This document shows positions 24,003 to 32,782 of a DNA stretch of 36,740 bases, piece by piece. Under the pieces are notes generated by a model. The model was not told the DNA's origin. It was given only the letters and a program-made list of their open reading frames with translations, and did not search any database. The position numbers and the translations under genes are program-made. This stretch comes from Treponema sp. (GTDB lineage Bacteria > Spirochaetota > Spirochaetia > Treponematales > Breznakiellaceae): positions 1-36,740 of the forward strand of contig JAISLX010000070.1 in NCBI GenBank assembly GCA_031277045.1. Reading direction: 5' to 3'. Numbering within the stretch: position 1 is the stretch's first letter; each line of letters begins with the position of its first letter.

Positions 24003-25232
24003 ATGCTGGATATCGGTCCTATCCATCACAAGGAATATGAGGCAGAAACAGACCGATCCGAACCTGTTGTTGTAGCCGAAGCTCCCGGCAGGATTCACTA
24101 CCTGGGTGAACACGGGGAACCCGGGGCGGGATTGTACCTTTCATCCGCCATTAACCGTTATGTCCGGGCCGCGGTAAGCCTGCGGAAGGACAATTCCATC
24201 CGCTTTTACGCCGCGGATCTGGGCGAACGGAAGCGGACAACCCTGGTGAATCTGAAGTACAAACGGGAGGATCGCTGGGCTAATTACATCAAAGTAGCCA
24301 TCCACGTTTTTGCCGAACTGGGATGTCCTGTCAAGGGGCTTAACTTCACGATCTGCGGGGATATTCCCCAGCAGGCGGGGCTTGCCGCTTCCACGGCCAT
24401 TGAGGTGGCTTCGGCTATGGCCCTTAAGGGGCTGTTTCAAATATCAATAGGGGAACGGGAGCTTTTTAACCGGCTCTGCGCCGCCGGCGGGCTTTTTTTT
24501 GAAAAAAATGTTTCCCCTGTAGACTACCTTATCGCCCTTTCCGCCCGGAAAGATCAGTTTTTGCTGGTGGACGAGGCCGCGATGGAAGTTACCAAGATCA
24601 AATCCACCCTTTCCCGCTACCAGATTCTTGTCATGGACAGCCGGGTACCCCGGCTGGGGGTGGAAGACGAACTGACCCAGCGGCGCCGGGAAACCAAGAA
24701 GGGGCTGGAACTTCTGTCCCGCAATCCCCCGCTCTCCGTCATCCGGGGGGGGACCGATCCGCTGCGCAGGGCCATGCAGGGTTTTAGCTTCCGGGATTTT
24801 ATCACGACGGATCTGGTGGAATTCATGGGAAACCTGCCGGAGGAGATCCGGCGCCGGAGCATGCATGTGGTTCAGGAGATCCGCCGGGTCTACGACGCGC
24901 GGGACGCTATCCTCCGGTCCGATCCGGCGGCGCTTTCCAAAATCATCCTCCATTCCCATGAAAGCCTGCGGGATCTTTACGAGGTTTCCTGTCCCGAAAT
25001 CGACTGGCTGGTAAAACGGGCCCAGGAAATAGAGGGGGTCCTGGGTTCCCGAATGACGGGTCAGGGCTTTGGAGGCTGTACCTATACGATTCTCCGGGAA
25101 GACGCTGTCGGGGAATACCGGAACCGGCTGGAAGACTACGAGCGTATCTTTGGCTTTCATCCGATGGTTTACCCCATAAAAATCGCCACCGGCGGCCGCG
25201 TGCTTAGCGCCCGGCGGAAGGCGGCGGATTAA
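24003..25232 (+). CDS. Galactokinase-like GHMP kinase with altered sugar-binding motif
   Basis: The 409-residue protein has the size and motif order of galactokinases: APGRIHYLGEH at 28-37, the phosphate-binding loop-like GDIPQQAGLAASTA at 119-132, SPVDYLI with the candidate catalytic Asp174, and MTGQGFGGC near the C-terminus (family MTGAGFGGC). The galactokinase signature GRxNxIGEHTDY is altered to GRIHYLGEHGEP: the Asp and Tyr that hold galactose are replaced. It may phosphorylate another sugar or have lost activity, so I give no gene symbol. The ribosome site GAGAGG is ten bases from the ATG and lies in the right-hand flank of the hairpin element. surE follows 17 bases downstream. Confidence 0.85.
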   Translation: MLDIGPIHHKEYEAETDRSEPVVVAEAPGRIHYLGEHGEPGAGLYLSSAINRYVRAAVSLRKDNSIRFYAADLGERKRTTLVNLKYKREDRWANYIKVAIHVFAELGCPVKGLNFTICGDIPQQAGLAASTAIEVASAMALKGLFQISIGERELFNRLCAAGGLFFEKNVSPVDYLIALSARKDQFLLVDEAAMEVTKIKSTLSRYQILVMDSRVPRLGVEDELTQRRRETKKGLELLSRNPPLSVIRGGTDPLRRAMQGFSFRDFITTDLVEFMGNLPEEIRRRSMHVVQEIRRVYDARDAILRSDPAALSKIILHSHESLRDLYEVSCPEIDWLVKRAQEIEGVLGSRMTGQGFGGCTYTILREDAVGEYRNRLEDYERIFGFHPMVYPIKIATGGRVLSARRKAAD

Positions 25233-25249
25233 ACGCCGGCTGGAGTACG

Positions 25250-25999
25250 ATGAACATACTGTTGACCAACGACGACGGTCTTGAAAGCCCCGGCATCCTG
25301 CTCCTGGCTTCGGTCCTGCGGAAAAGCGGACACCGCGCCGTGGTACTTGCCCCGGACCGGGACCGTTCCGGGGTGTCCCATTCCATCTCCTTTCTGGGAG
25401 GCCCCCTTGTCTTGAAGCCCCGGGGAGAAGATACCTGGTCCTGTTCCGGCTTGCCGGTAGACTGTGTTGTTACCGCAATGCTGGGGGGAATTCCCTATAA
25501 GCCGGATCTGATCCTTTCGGGAATAAACCGCGGGGCGAATTTGGGAACCGATTTACTCTACTCCGGCACCGCGGCGGCGGCCCGGCAGGGGAGTCTGTTC
25601 GACGTACCCTCTATCGCCCTTTCCCTGGCGGACGACGGCCGCGACCCGGTCTTTTACTGGGATATGGCGGTTAGTTTTTCCCTTTCCCATCTGGACGAGT
25701 TGGCCGCCCGCTGGAAAACCGGTACGTTTATCAATGTGAATATCCCCAACAATCCCCGGGGACCCGGCGGCCTGGCCCCGGCCTTTCCTTCCCGGCGTTT
25801 GTACCACGACAATCTCGAAATGATGGAAGCCCCCGGCGGGGACCGTTATTGTTTTTATTCCGCCGGGGAAGTAACCGGAACCCCGCAAGCCGGTTCCGAC
25901 CGGGACATTGTTTCCCAAAACCTGGCCGCCGTTAGTTTTATCTGGACACAACCGGTAAGCGGGGATCCCCGGGACCCCGCGGTCCGTATCTGGAGCTGA
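25250..25999 (+). CDS. surE: 5'/3'-nucleotidase SurE
   Basis: Metal-dependent nucleoside monophosphate phosphatase of stationary-phase survival. The 249 residues begin MNILLTNDDG, whose Asp8 and Asp9 bind the metal. They continue with LAPDRDRSGVSHSI (the Ser and Asn-type ligand loop) and ILSGINRGANLGTDLLYSGT, all hallmarks. Length is normal. A GGAG site lies just before the ATG (ggctGGAGtacg). It follows the galactokinase-like gene closely, and a TPR-protein gene begins three bases after its stop, so surE is probably part of a four-gene rightward operon. Confidence 0.96.
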   Translation: MNILLTNDDGLESPGILLLASVLRKSGHRAVVLAPDRDRSGVSHSISFLGGPLVLKPRGEDTWSCSGLPVDCVVTAMLGGIPYKPDLILSGINRGANLGTDLLYSGTAAAARQGSLFDVPSIALSLADDGRDPVFYWDMAVSFSLSHLDELAARWKTGTFINVNIPNNPRGPGGLAPAFPSRRLYHDNLEMMEAPGGDRYCFYSAGEVTGTPQAGSDRDIVSQNLAAVSFIWTQPVSGDPRDPAVRIWS

Positions 26000-26002
26000 C
26001 CG

Positions 26003-26917
26003 ATGCCGGATAAAAAGATTCCCCCGGCCGGCGGGACCGGCCAGAAAGATCAGGTTCACCCCCTGGAAAAACAGGGGAAAATGTTCAAAACCTCCGATGC
26101 TCTCTCCCGCCCGGTCCCCGCCTTTCCGGCACAGCCGCCGGTACGACATACGACCGGGCCGGGAAAACCGAATACGTCCGCCAGGGTTCCCGGTGGACAG
26201 CCGCGATCCGGTCCCGAAGGTACCGAGAGAGGCCGGCTTCGGGAAGGGATCCGGCTGTTCCGCATGAAGCGTTACGATATGGCCCTGGCGGAGCTTGTTC
26301 AGGTGGACAGCACCGGGTTTTCCGGGGAGGAAAACGCGGAACTGGCCTATTACCTGGGGCTCTGCCATACCAAACTTGAGCACTACGACGAAGCCCTAAT
26401 TTACCTGGATCAGGTAATAAGTACGGGACAGAGCGTACTCCGTTCCTACCAGTGCCGGATGACCCTCTCGTACATCTACGTGATCACTAAAAAAAACAAG
26501 ATGGCGGAATTTGAGCTTGCGCTGCTGCGAAAAAGCGGCTTTGAATCGGTTCAACTGTACACCACCCTGGCCTACCTCGCCTGGATGCGAAAAGATATCA
26601 AGGAAACGGTGAACTATTACGAGCAGGCGCTGGAAATCGACGAAAACAACGCCACCGCCATGAACGGTCTGGGCTATGTTCTGGTGGAAACGAACACCGA
26701 TCTGCTCCGGGGGCTCAGACTGTGCCGCCGGGCTGTGGACCGCAAACCTCAAAACGCCGCCTACATGGATTCCCTGGGCTGGGCTTGTTTCAAAAACGGG
26801 GATTTGATCGGCGCCCGTAACTGGCTGCGCCGCGCCCTTGATTTGGCCGCCGGAGAAAAGGAAATTCAGGATCATTGGCATATCGCTACCCGGGAAGATT
26901 CCCCGCGGGGGAAATAA
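26003..26917 (+). CDS. Tetratricopeptide-repeat protein
   Basis: The 304-residue protein has no signal peptide. Residues 1-75 are Pro/Gly-rich and probably disordered (GGTGQKDQVHPLEKQGKMFK). From about residue 78 onward there are five or six TPR units: GIRLFRMKRYDMALAELVQV, YYLGLCHTKLEHYDEALIYL, YYEQALEIDENNATAMNGLG and MDSLGWACFKNGDLIGARNW. TPR arrays bind partner proteins; the next gene's product also starts with a TPR-like region. It begins three bases after surE, and its TAA shares a base with the ATG of the next gene (TAATG), so translation is coupled. Confidence 0.85.
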   Translation: MPDKKIPPAGGTGQKDQVHPLEKQGKMFKTSDALSRPVPAFPAQPPVRHTTGPGKPNTSARVPGGQPRSGPEGTERGRLREGIRLFRMKRYDMALAELVQVDSTGFSGEENAELAYYLGLCHTKLEHYDEALIYLDQVISTGQSVLRSYQCRMTLSYIYVITKKNKMAEFELALLRKSGFESVQLYTTLAYLAWMRKDIKETVNYYEQALEIDENNATAMNGLGYVLVETNTDLLRGLRLCRRAVDRKPQNAAYMDSLGWACFKNGDLIGARNWLRRALDLAAGEKEIQDHWHIATREDSPRGK

Positions 26918-28962
26918 TGACGCCGCGCCGCTGTTTCGCGCCGCTTGTGGTCCTGCTTGGCTTGTTTATGCCGCCGGGCCTTGGGGCCCAGCAGGAGGCG
27001 GTGGACATGGACGCCCTGTACGCGGAGGAACAGTTCCGTGTCGGGGTACAGGCTTTCAACCGCTACGCGTTTAACGAGGCTATCCTTTCCTTTGAGCGGG
27101 CCCTTTCCTTCCGGCCCGGCGAAGCCCTGATCCTGGACTGGCTGGGCCGGGCCTACTACCGGTCCGGCATGGAGGAAACCGCGCTGCGCCAGTGGCGGGC
27201 CGCGGCCCAGGCTTACGGCTGGAATTCCGGGGAAGGTATGCTTCTGGGGAGCCGCGTCGAAACAGTGGGTAACCGCCGGGGACTTCTGCCTGTCAATAAC
27301 GATGATGTCCGCTATGTGGAAGCCGGCCGTTACCCCGGAAGCTACGAAGGAAACGTGTACTACCGCCAGCCCACGGCGGTACTGCCCCTGGAAGACGGCA
27401 GTGTTTGGGTTGTGGCCTACGGCAGCAACGAAATCGTCCGGATCGATGTAAACGGGCTGGTTCTTGACCGGAAACGGGGTCCCCTGAACGGTTTTGACCG
27501 GCCCTACGATCTGGTCCGTTCGGGGGACCGGCTCTACCTTTCCGAATACCGGGGGGGCAGGGTGAGCGTACTCACCGCCGGCGGGGATTGGGTATCCTAC
27601 ATCGGTTCCCGGGGCCTGGGTGACGGAAACCTCATGGGCCCGCAGAATTTGGCTGTTGACGAGGACGGCTACCTCTACGTGGTGGACTACGGCAACCGCA
27701 GGGTAGTGAAATTCGATCCTGACGGAAATTTTATCCTTTCCTTCGGGGGGGGCTCCCGGGGATCTTTCCCCGGTTTCTTGTCCCCCACGGGAATCGCCGC
27801 CAGGGACGGGCTGGTCTATACCGCCGACGGGGCGGCCAAGCGGATTTTTATTCACGATTCCAACGGGGCCTACCGGGGGGAACTGGCCGTAAGGGACCTG
27901 ACGGGGCCGGAAAGTCTGCGTTTCCTTTCCGACGGCGGGCTGCTGGTGGCGGATACGAACCGCGTTCTCCTGGTCGATCCCTATTCCGCGGTGGCCCGGG
28001 TGCTGGGTACCGCCGGAAACAGCCGGCTGCGGATCACCGGGGTGGCAATGGACGCCAACGGGAATCTCCTGGCGGCCAATTTTGACGCCGGGGAAATCTC
28101 CGTTCTTACGCGGCTGGACGACATGGCTTCCGGGCTTTTTGTGCAGGTGGAGCGGGTTAACGCGGAAAATTTCCCGCTGGTAACCGTGGATGTTCTGGTT
28201 CAGGACCGGCTGCGCCGTCCCATCGTGGGATTGGACGCCCGGAATTTCCTGTTCGGCGAGGACGGCAATGCCGCCCAGGAACAGCAATTTGTCTCCGCCG
28301 CCTACCGTTCCCCGTTTGTCGATTTGTCAATACTTGTGGAACGTTCCCCCCGCACGCTTCCGCTGCGGGACGATCTGGAAGCGGCGATTAGGGATATTAA
28401 CCAGGTTGTCGCCGGGAACCGGGGCCGGCTCCGTTCTATTGTCTCCGCCGGTGTTCAGCCCCAGCAGGAAAACGTTTCCCCGGCCTCCGGCGCCCGGGGA
28501 AACGCCTCGGATTACGATTCCCGCTGGCGTTTTGATCTGGGGCTGCGTCTGGCCGCCACCGGCCTTTTGACCGGGGAAAAGAGGCGGGCGGTGGTCTTTG
28601 TCGGTTCCGGGGAACTCTCTCCGGCGGCCTTTGATCACTACGGCCTTTCGGAACTTGCCGCCTACCTTGCCAATAACGGCATTGTGTTCCACACCGTGCT
28701 GGTGGGCGGCGGCGCCGCCTCGGAGGAGATCCGTTACCTGTGCCGGGAGACCGGCGGGGAGGTTCTGCCCCTCTACCGGCCCCAGGGGGTCCGCGGGACT
28801 CTGGAAAAACTGGCCCAGGCTCCCACTGGCTCGTACACTTTCAGTTACCACTCCCAACTGCCCACGAATTTTGGGACCGCGTATCTTCCGGTGGAAGTGG
28901 AAGTCTACCTGATGGAACGATCCGGCAGGGACGGCATGGGCTACTTTCCGCCCCTGGAATAG
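26917..28962 (+). CDS. Exported TPR, NHL beta-propeller and VWA-like protein
   Basis: I place the start at ATG 26917, giving 681 residues, because it reveals a signal peptide ending LGLFMPPGLGAQQ. The longer frame from 26875 lies inside the previous gene. After it comes a TPR-like pair (RVGVQAFNRYAFNEAILSFE). NHL-type repeats follow over about residues 110-415, with units such as PQNLAVDEDGYLYVVDYGNR and RRVVKFDPDGNFILSFGGG. The C-terminal part, from about 425, contains a strand LSILVERSPRTLPLRDDLE and a later RRAVVFVGSGELSP. This resembles a von Willebrand A-like fold, though the MIDAS motif is not clear. A periplasmic or surface scaffold is likely. Coupled to the TPR gene by TAATG. No terminator is obvious before the convergent thiI. 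Confidence 0.8.
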   Translation: MTPRRCFAPLVVLLGLFMPPGLGAQQEAVDMDALYAEEQFRVGVQAFNRYAFNEAILSFERALSFRPGEALILDWLGRAYYRSGMEETALRQWRAAAQAYGWNSGEGMLLGSRVETVGNRRGLLPVNNDDVRYVEAGRYPGSYEGNVYYRQPTAVLPLEDGSVWVVAYGSNEIVRIDVNGLVLDRKRGPLNGFDRPYDLVRSGDRLYLSEYRGGRVSVLTAGGDWVSYIGSRGLGDGNLMGPQNLAVDEDGYLYVVDYGNRRVVKFDPDGNFILSFGGGSRGSFPGFLSPTGIAARDGLVYTADGAAKRIFIHDSNGAYRGELAVRDLTGPESLRFLSDGGLLVADTNRVLLVDPYSAVARVLGTAGNSRLRITGVAMDANGNLLAANFDAGEISVLTRLDDMASGLFVQVERVNAENFPLVTVDVLVQDRLRRPIVGLDARNFLFGEDGNAAQEQQFVSAAYRSPFVDLSILVERSPRTLPLRDDLEAAIRDINQVVAGNRGRLRSIVSAGVQPQQENVSPASGARGNASDYDSRWRFDLGLRLAATGLLTGEKRRAVVFVGSGELSPAAFDHYGLSELAAYLANNGIVFHTVLVGGGAASEEIRYLCRETGGEVLPLYRPQGVRGTLEKLAQAPTGSYTFSYHSQLPTNFGTAYLPVEVEVYLMERSGRDGMGYFPPLE

Positions 28963-29003
28963 GGGAACCTAAAATATACACCCGCGTTTTCCGGTCAATC
29001 CGC

Positions 29004-30215
29004 TTAAATCCCGGCTTCGGCGGCGCGTCTGGACGGTAAAAAACCGTGTTTTTCCATCACGGCCCCGGAAAGGGCCTTGTCTATTTCCCCCGCGAGATCG
29101 AGGCCCTGGTAGTATTCCCGCGCCTCGTCTACGCCGCCCCTTAAAACGGGGTGGGCGGGACTGAAAAGGACGCAGCAATCCTGGTAGGGCAGAATTGAGG
29201 TTTCATAGGTGCCGATGTTCCGGGCAAGCTGGACGATCTCCTCCTTGTCCGTACCGATCAGGGGGCGCAGCACCGGAAGCCGCGTCAGGCTTTCCGCGCG
29301 GCTTAGATTTTCCACGGTCTGGCTTGCCACCTGGGAAAGGCTGTCCCCGGTAATAAGGCATTTGGCCCCGGTGCGGCAGGCCAGTTTTTCCGCGGCCTCC
29401 ATCATGGCCATCCGCAGCATGACGGTGGTCCATTCCTCCCGAACCCCTTCTTTGATCCGCCGCTGGACTTCCGTAAAGCCCAGGGTCCAGAGCCGGATGC
29501 CCAGCGTGTAGGCACCCACAATCTCCGCCAGGCGGACGACCTTTTGCCGGGCTTCCTCGCCGGTGTAGGGGAAGGCGTGAAAGTACACCGCGTCCAGCCC
29601 CATGCCCCGGGAGGCCATTCTAAAACCGGCCACCGGGGAATCGATGCCGCCTGAAAGGAGCAGAAGCCCCCGGCCCGCCGTTCCCACGGGGAGTCCCCGC
29701 AGGCCCGCCTGAGTAAGGCCGTACACGTAGGCCCGGTCCCGTATTTCCACCTGGATAAGCGCCTGGGGGGAATGGACATCCACCTCAAGCCCCGGCACGG
29801 CGTCCCGCACCGCCTGTCCGGCTTTAGCGCGGATACCGTAGGAATCCAGGGGGAAGCTCTTGTCGGTACGCCGGGCCTCAACCTTAAAACTCCGCGCCCC
29901 CCGCCGGCGGAATTCTTTTCCCTCCTCGACACAGGCGGCAAGCAGGCTTTCGACGTTTTTTTCACAACTCCGGGTCTTTGCCCAGCCGGAAATGCCGAAC
30001 AGATGATTCAGCGCGTCCTCCACCCTGGGGGCGGCCTCCGGGGGGCAGTAGACAAAAAACCGGCCTCCGGTTCCTTCCACCCGCTCCCCGGAACCTTTAA
30101 GACCCCGCAAAGCCAGGAGTTTCCGGAGGTTCCGCAGAAGAATCCGCTCAAAGTCCCGCCGGTTTCCTCCTTTTAGAGTAAGTTCTCCCGGCTTCAGAAT
30201 GTAGATTGTGTTCAT
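29004..30215 (-). CDS. thiI: tRNA 4-thiouridine synthase ThiI (no rhodanese domain)
   Basis: Adenylates U8 of tRNA and replaces its oxygen with sulfur. The 403 residues have the ferredoxin-like/THUMP N-terminal region (to about 165) and a PP-loop ATPase with LLLLSGGIDSPVAGFRM (SGGIDS at 188-193). They also have the family's GDSLSQVASQTVENL segment and a C-terminal PYQDCCVLF. The C-terminal rhodanese domain of enterobacterial ThiI is absent, as in Bacillus ThiI, which receives sulfur directly from a dedicated cysteine desulfurase. Exactly such a gene lies seven bases upstream. ATG start at 30215. Confidence 0.95.
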   Translation of the reverse strand: MNTIYILKPGELTLKGGNRRDFERILLRNLRKLLALRGLKGSGERVEGTGGRFFVYCPPEAAPRVEDALNHLFGISGWAKTRSCEKNVESLLAACVEEGKEFRRRGARSFKVEARRTDKSFPLDSYGIRAKAGQAVRDAVPGLEVDVHSPQALIQVEIRDRAYVYGLTQAGLRGLPVGTAGRGLLLLSGGIDSPVAGFRMASRGMGLDAVYFHAFPYTGEEARQKVVRLAEIVGAYTLGIRLWTLGFTEVQRRIKEGVREEWTTVMLRMAMMEAAEKLACRTGAKCLITGDSLSQVASQTVENLSRAESLTRLPVLRPLIGTDKEEIVQLARNIGTYETSILPYQDCCVLFSPAHPVLRGGVDEAREYYQGLDLAGEIDKALSGAVMEKHGFLPSRRAAEAGI

Positions 30216-30222
30216 GCGGGGC

Positions 30223-31371
30223 TCACAAATACCTCAGAACTTCCCCAACGGCCTGGACAAGGGCTTCGATGTCACCGGGGGTGGTAGACCAGCCCTGGGA
30301 AATCCGGATCCCCTCAAGCCGCGGCTTGGGGCCCAGTCCCATAGCGGCAAGAACGGGCCGGTCCGCCGTGCCGGAAGAACAGGCCGATCCGGTAGACACC
30401 GCGAAACCGGCCTGGTCCAGGGCCCTGACCATTACCTCCCCGGGGACGCCGTCAAAGGCCGCCTGGAGGATGTAGGGGGAAAAACGCTCGTCCTCCGCGC
30501 TTGTCCTGTGGGCGGGGATGGGGGAATAGCGGCCCGTGGCCTCAAGGCCCCGCGTCAACTGGTCCAGCCGTTCCCGGGCCGCCCGCAGCGACGTTTCCAG
30601 CCGTTCCGGCCGGGTATGTGTTTCCAGACAGGCCGCCAGGGCCAGCGCCCCGGCGACGTTTTCCGTTCCCGCCCGGATTCCCCCCTCCTGGCCGCCCCCC
30701 CGGTACAGGGTTTCCAGCGGTTTACGCAGGTACAGGAGCCCGGTACCCCGGGGTCCTCCCAGCTTGTGGGCGCTCAAGGAGGCGGAATCGATGTCCCAGC
30801 CTGCAATATCCACGGGGATCTTTCCGGCGGCCTGGACCATGTCGCAGTGGACGTGCAGGGGCGGCCCGTCCTTTTTCCGGATCCGGGCGCACAGGGCGCC
30901 CATATCGTTTACGGCCCCGGTCTCGTTGTTGACGGCCATGATCGCGGCGAAACGGCTTTCCCGGTACTTCCCCAGGGTCCGCTCAAGGCCAGCCCCGCTT
31001 ACCCGGCCGTCCGCTTCCACCGGGATAACGCCCACGGTTTTTCCCATTTTTTCCAGAAGCCGGCAGTTTTCCCGCGCCGACGGATGTTCCACGGCGGAAT
31101 AAAGGCAGACCCCCGCGCCGGGCCTGAGCAGGAGGGAGAGAATCACGATGGCGTTGGATTCGGTACCGCCTGAACTAAAGTAGAGGGTCTCCGGTTTCAG
31201 CCCCAGGGCGGCGGCGCAGCGGGAACGGGCTTCTTCCAGGCAGTCGCGGGCGGCCCGGCCTTCGGCGTGGAGGGAGGACGGATTCCCAAACGGAACCTGG
31301 GCGATCCCCGCCCCGGGCGGAGCGGTGGCGGCCCAGTCAAAGTATCGCCGCGGCGGAGAAGCGGCCGTCAT
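30223..31371 (-). CDS. Cysteine desulfurase (NifS/IscS family) paired with thiI
   Basis: PLP enzyme that takes sulfur from cysteine to form a protein persulfide. The 382 residues include FSSGGTESN (cofactor phosphate binding), AVEHPS, HCDMVQAAGK with Asp177, SLSAHKLGGPRG with the PLP lysine Lys203, and the catalytic cysteine loop STGSACSSG near residue 335. The gene is preceded by a four-base ATGA overlap with the transferase gene and followed seven bases later by thiI. This suggests it is the ThiI-dedicated desulfurase (Bacillus NifZ-like), not the general Fe-S cluster enzyme. No iscU or scaffold gene is adjacent. Confidence 0.94.
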   Translation of the reverse strand: MTAASPPRRYFDWAATAPPGAGIAQVPFGNPSSLHAEGRAARDCLEEARSRCAAALGLKPETLYFSSGGTESNAIVILSLLLRPGAGVCLYSAVEHPSARENCRLLEKMGKTVGVIPVEADGRVSGAGLERTLGKYRESRFAAIMAVNNETGAVNDMGALCARIRKKDGPPLHVHCDMVQAAGKIPVDIAGWDIDSASLSAHKLGGPRGTGLLYLRKPLETLYRGGGQEGGIRAGTENVAGALALAACLETHTRPERLETSLRAARERLDQLTRGLEATGRYSPIPAHRTSAEDERFSPYILQAAFDGVPGEVMVRALDQAGFAVSTGSACSSGTADRPVLAAMGLGPKPRLEGIRISQGWSTTPGDIEALVQAVGEVLRYL

Positions 31372-32471
31372 GGGAATAAGCGGGACTCCGGGCCTGGCCC
31401 GGCGGAATTCCCGCCCGGAAAGGCGGATCCCACGGCCAGGGCGTAACGCCGGTTAAGAAAGTGGATTACGACAAAAAAACCAATCCCCGCGGCATAGGCC
31501 AGGGCCAGCGGAATCAGGGAAAAACGGCCCGGAATTTTAACCGCGGCATATACCAAAAGCCCCAGAATAATCTGCAGGGCAAAGAGAACGGCGTCGATAC
31601 GCCGGGCGGAAAGCCCCAGATTCATCAGTTTGTGGTGGGTATGGAAACGGTCGGGGCTGTCTATCCGTCTGCCGTCCCGCAGCCTGCGCCAGACCGCCGC
31701 GATGGTGTCCATGATGGGGATCATCAATACGGCGGCGGCGTGAAAAACCGGCAAGCCCTGGTCCCCCATCAGCGGAAAGAGGGCCAGCGTAAAACCCAGG
31801 AAGTAGGCGCCCCCGTCTCCCATAAATATCTTCGCCCTGGGGCAGGGAGCGTTAAACACCATAAAACCCAGAACCGCCGAGGCAAGGCAGACGCAGAACA
31901 GCGGCGTGATGCCCGACACCTCCGAAACAATCCCAAAACTCAGCGCCGCCAGCAGGGAAACGCCCCCCGCCAGACCGTCAATTCCGTCAATAAAGTTAAT
32001 GGCGTTGGTCATTCCCACAATCCACAGAAAACTTACGGGATAACGGAGCAGGTCCCAGCCTGGAACAGCCAGATCGCCTGATTCGGCAAAGAGGACCCGC
32101 TTAAAAGTATAGCCGGAAACAAGGACGCAAAGGGCCGCACCTGTGTGAAAGACAAGCCGGTAACGCGGCGCCAGGGGCCTAAAATCATCACAAATACCGC
32201 TTGCCAGCACAAGGATAAGGGCAGCCAGCAGGGGAAAAAACCGGAGATCAGGACTGAATTCCGTGAGCCTCGCGCTAATGACGAAACTCCACGCGATAAA
32301 CGATACCGCGAAGCCCAACCCGCCCAGCCGGGGGATGTTGCCCTTGTGAATCTTCCGCTCGCTGATACGGTCGTACCAGGCCATCCGCCGGGAAATTTTG
32401 AGGATAAGGGCAACCATAACAACGGATGACAGAAAAACGCCCACGATTAAGAGAACAAAGTCAAATATCAA
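31368..32471 (-). CDS. WecA/TagO/MraY-family polyprenyl-phosphate sugar-1-phosphate transferase
   Basis: Integral membrane enzyme that moves a UDP-activated N-acetyl-hexosamine-1-phosphate to undecaprenyl phosphate, starting a cell-envelope glycan. The 367 residues have about ten hydrophobic segments and all family motifs: ICDDF (the Mg-binding DD), NAINFIDGIDGLAGG, IFMGDGGAYFLG and the DRFHTHHKLM loop. The latter and the absence of MraY-specific pentapeptide motifs favour the WecA/TagO (GlcNAc) group over MraY. The start is TTG at 32471 with GGAG about eight bases upstream. Its stop overlaps the desulfurase start by four bases, an unusual pairing of envelope and sulfur genes. Confidence 0.88.
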   Translation of the reverse strand: MIFDFVLLIVGVFLSSVVMVALILKISRRMAWYDRISERKIHKGNIPRLGGLGFAVSFIAWSFVISARLTEFSPDLRFFPLLAALILVLASGICDDFRPLAPRYRLVFHTGAALCVLVSGYTFKRVLFAESGDLAVPGWDLLRYPVSFLWIVGMTNAINFIDGIDGLAGGVSLLAALSFGIVSEVSGITPLFCVCLASAVLGFMVFNAPCPRAKIFMGDGGAYFLGFTLALFPLMGDQGLPVFHAAAVLMIPIMDTIAAVWRRLRDGRRIDSPDRFHTHHKLMNLGLSARRIDAVLFALQIILGLLVYAAVKIPGRFSLIPLALAYAAGIGFFVVIHFLNRRYALAVGSAFPGGNSAGPGPESRLFP

Positions 32472-32536
32472 CTAGAAACTCCACGTTATTCACCGGCGCT
32501 GAGTACCCGTCCGCAACAGGTTCGGCGTCATAGACT

Positions 32537-32680
32537 GGACTTGTTCGATAACCCGGTTGGTTATCTGCCAACCAAAGGTTGGTTCCAAGTCTCCCAAAAA
32601 ACACGGATTTTGCCAAAAACCCGTGTTTTTTGTTGTTTTTAAGCGGTTGTTGTTCAGAAACTGAGGTTTCTGAACAACTC
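32537..32680 (+). repeat. Modular multi-hairpin element, copy 4, with three-way junction
   Basis: GACTTG (32538-32543) pairs with CAAGTC (32586-32591), enclosing two hairpins: GATAACC-CGGTT-GGTTATC (32547-32565) and CCAACC-aaa-GGTTGG (32568-32582). Then comes a hairpin with perfect 11-bp stem AAAAAACACGG (32596-32631) and a final hairpin with perfect 13-bp stem GTTGTTCAGAAAC and loop TGAG (32649-32678). It occupies half of the 311-base gap between divergent genes. Confidence 0.8.
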
Positions 32681-32782
32681 TACTATAGTATCCGGGTATC
32701 CGGAAGTTATGCTTTGGCCCGGAACGGTCCCGAAACGGTATAGTACTATAAACACAGAATACAATACAGTACCATACTTTTT

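Noticed and set aside
32537..32680. Known riboswitch or threonine attenuator upstream of thrA
   Set aside because: No leader peptide with Thr/Ile codons was found, and the same folds occur before unrelated genes, so it belongs to the repeat family.
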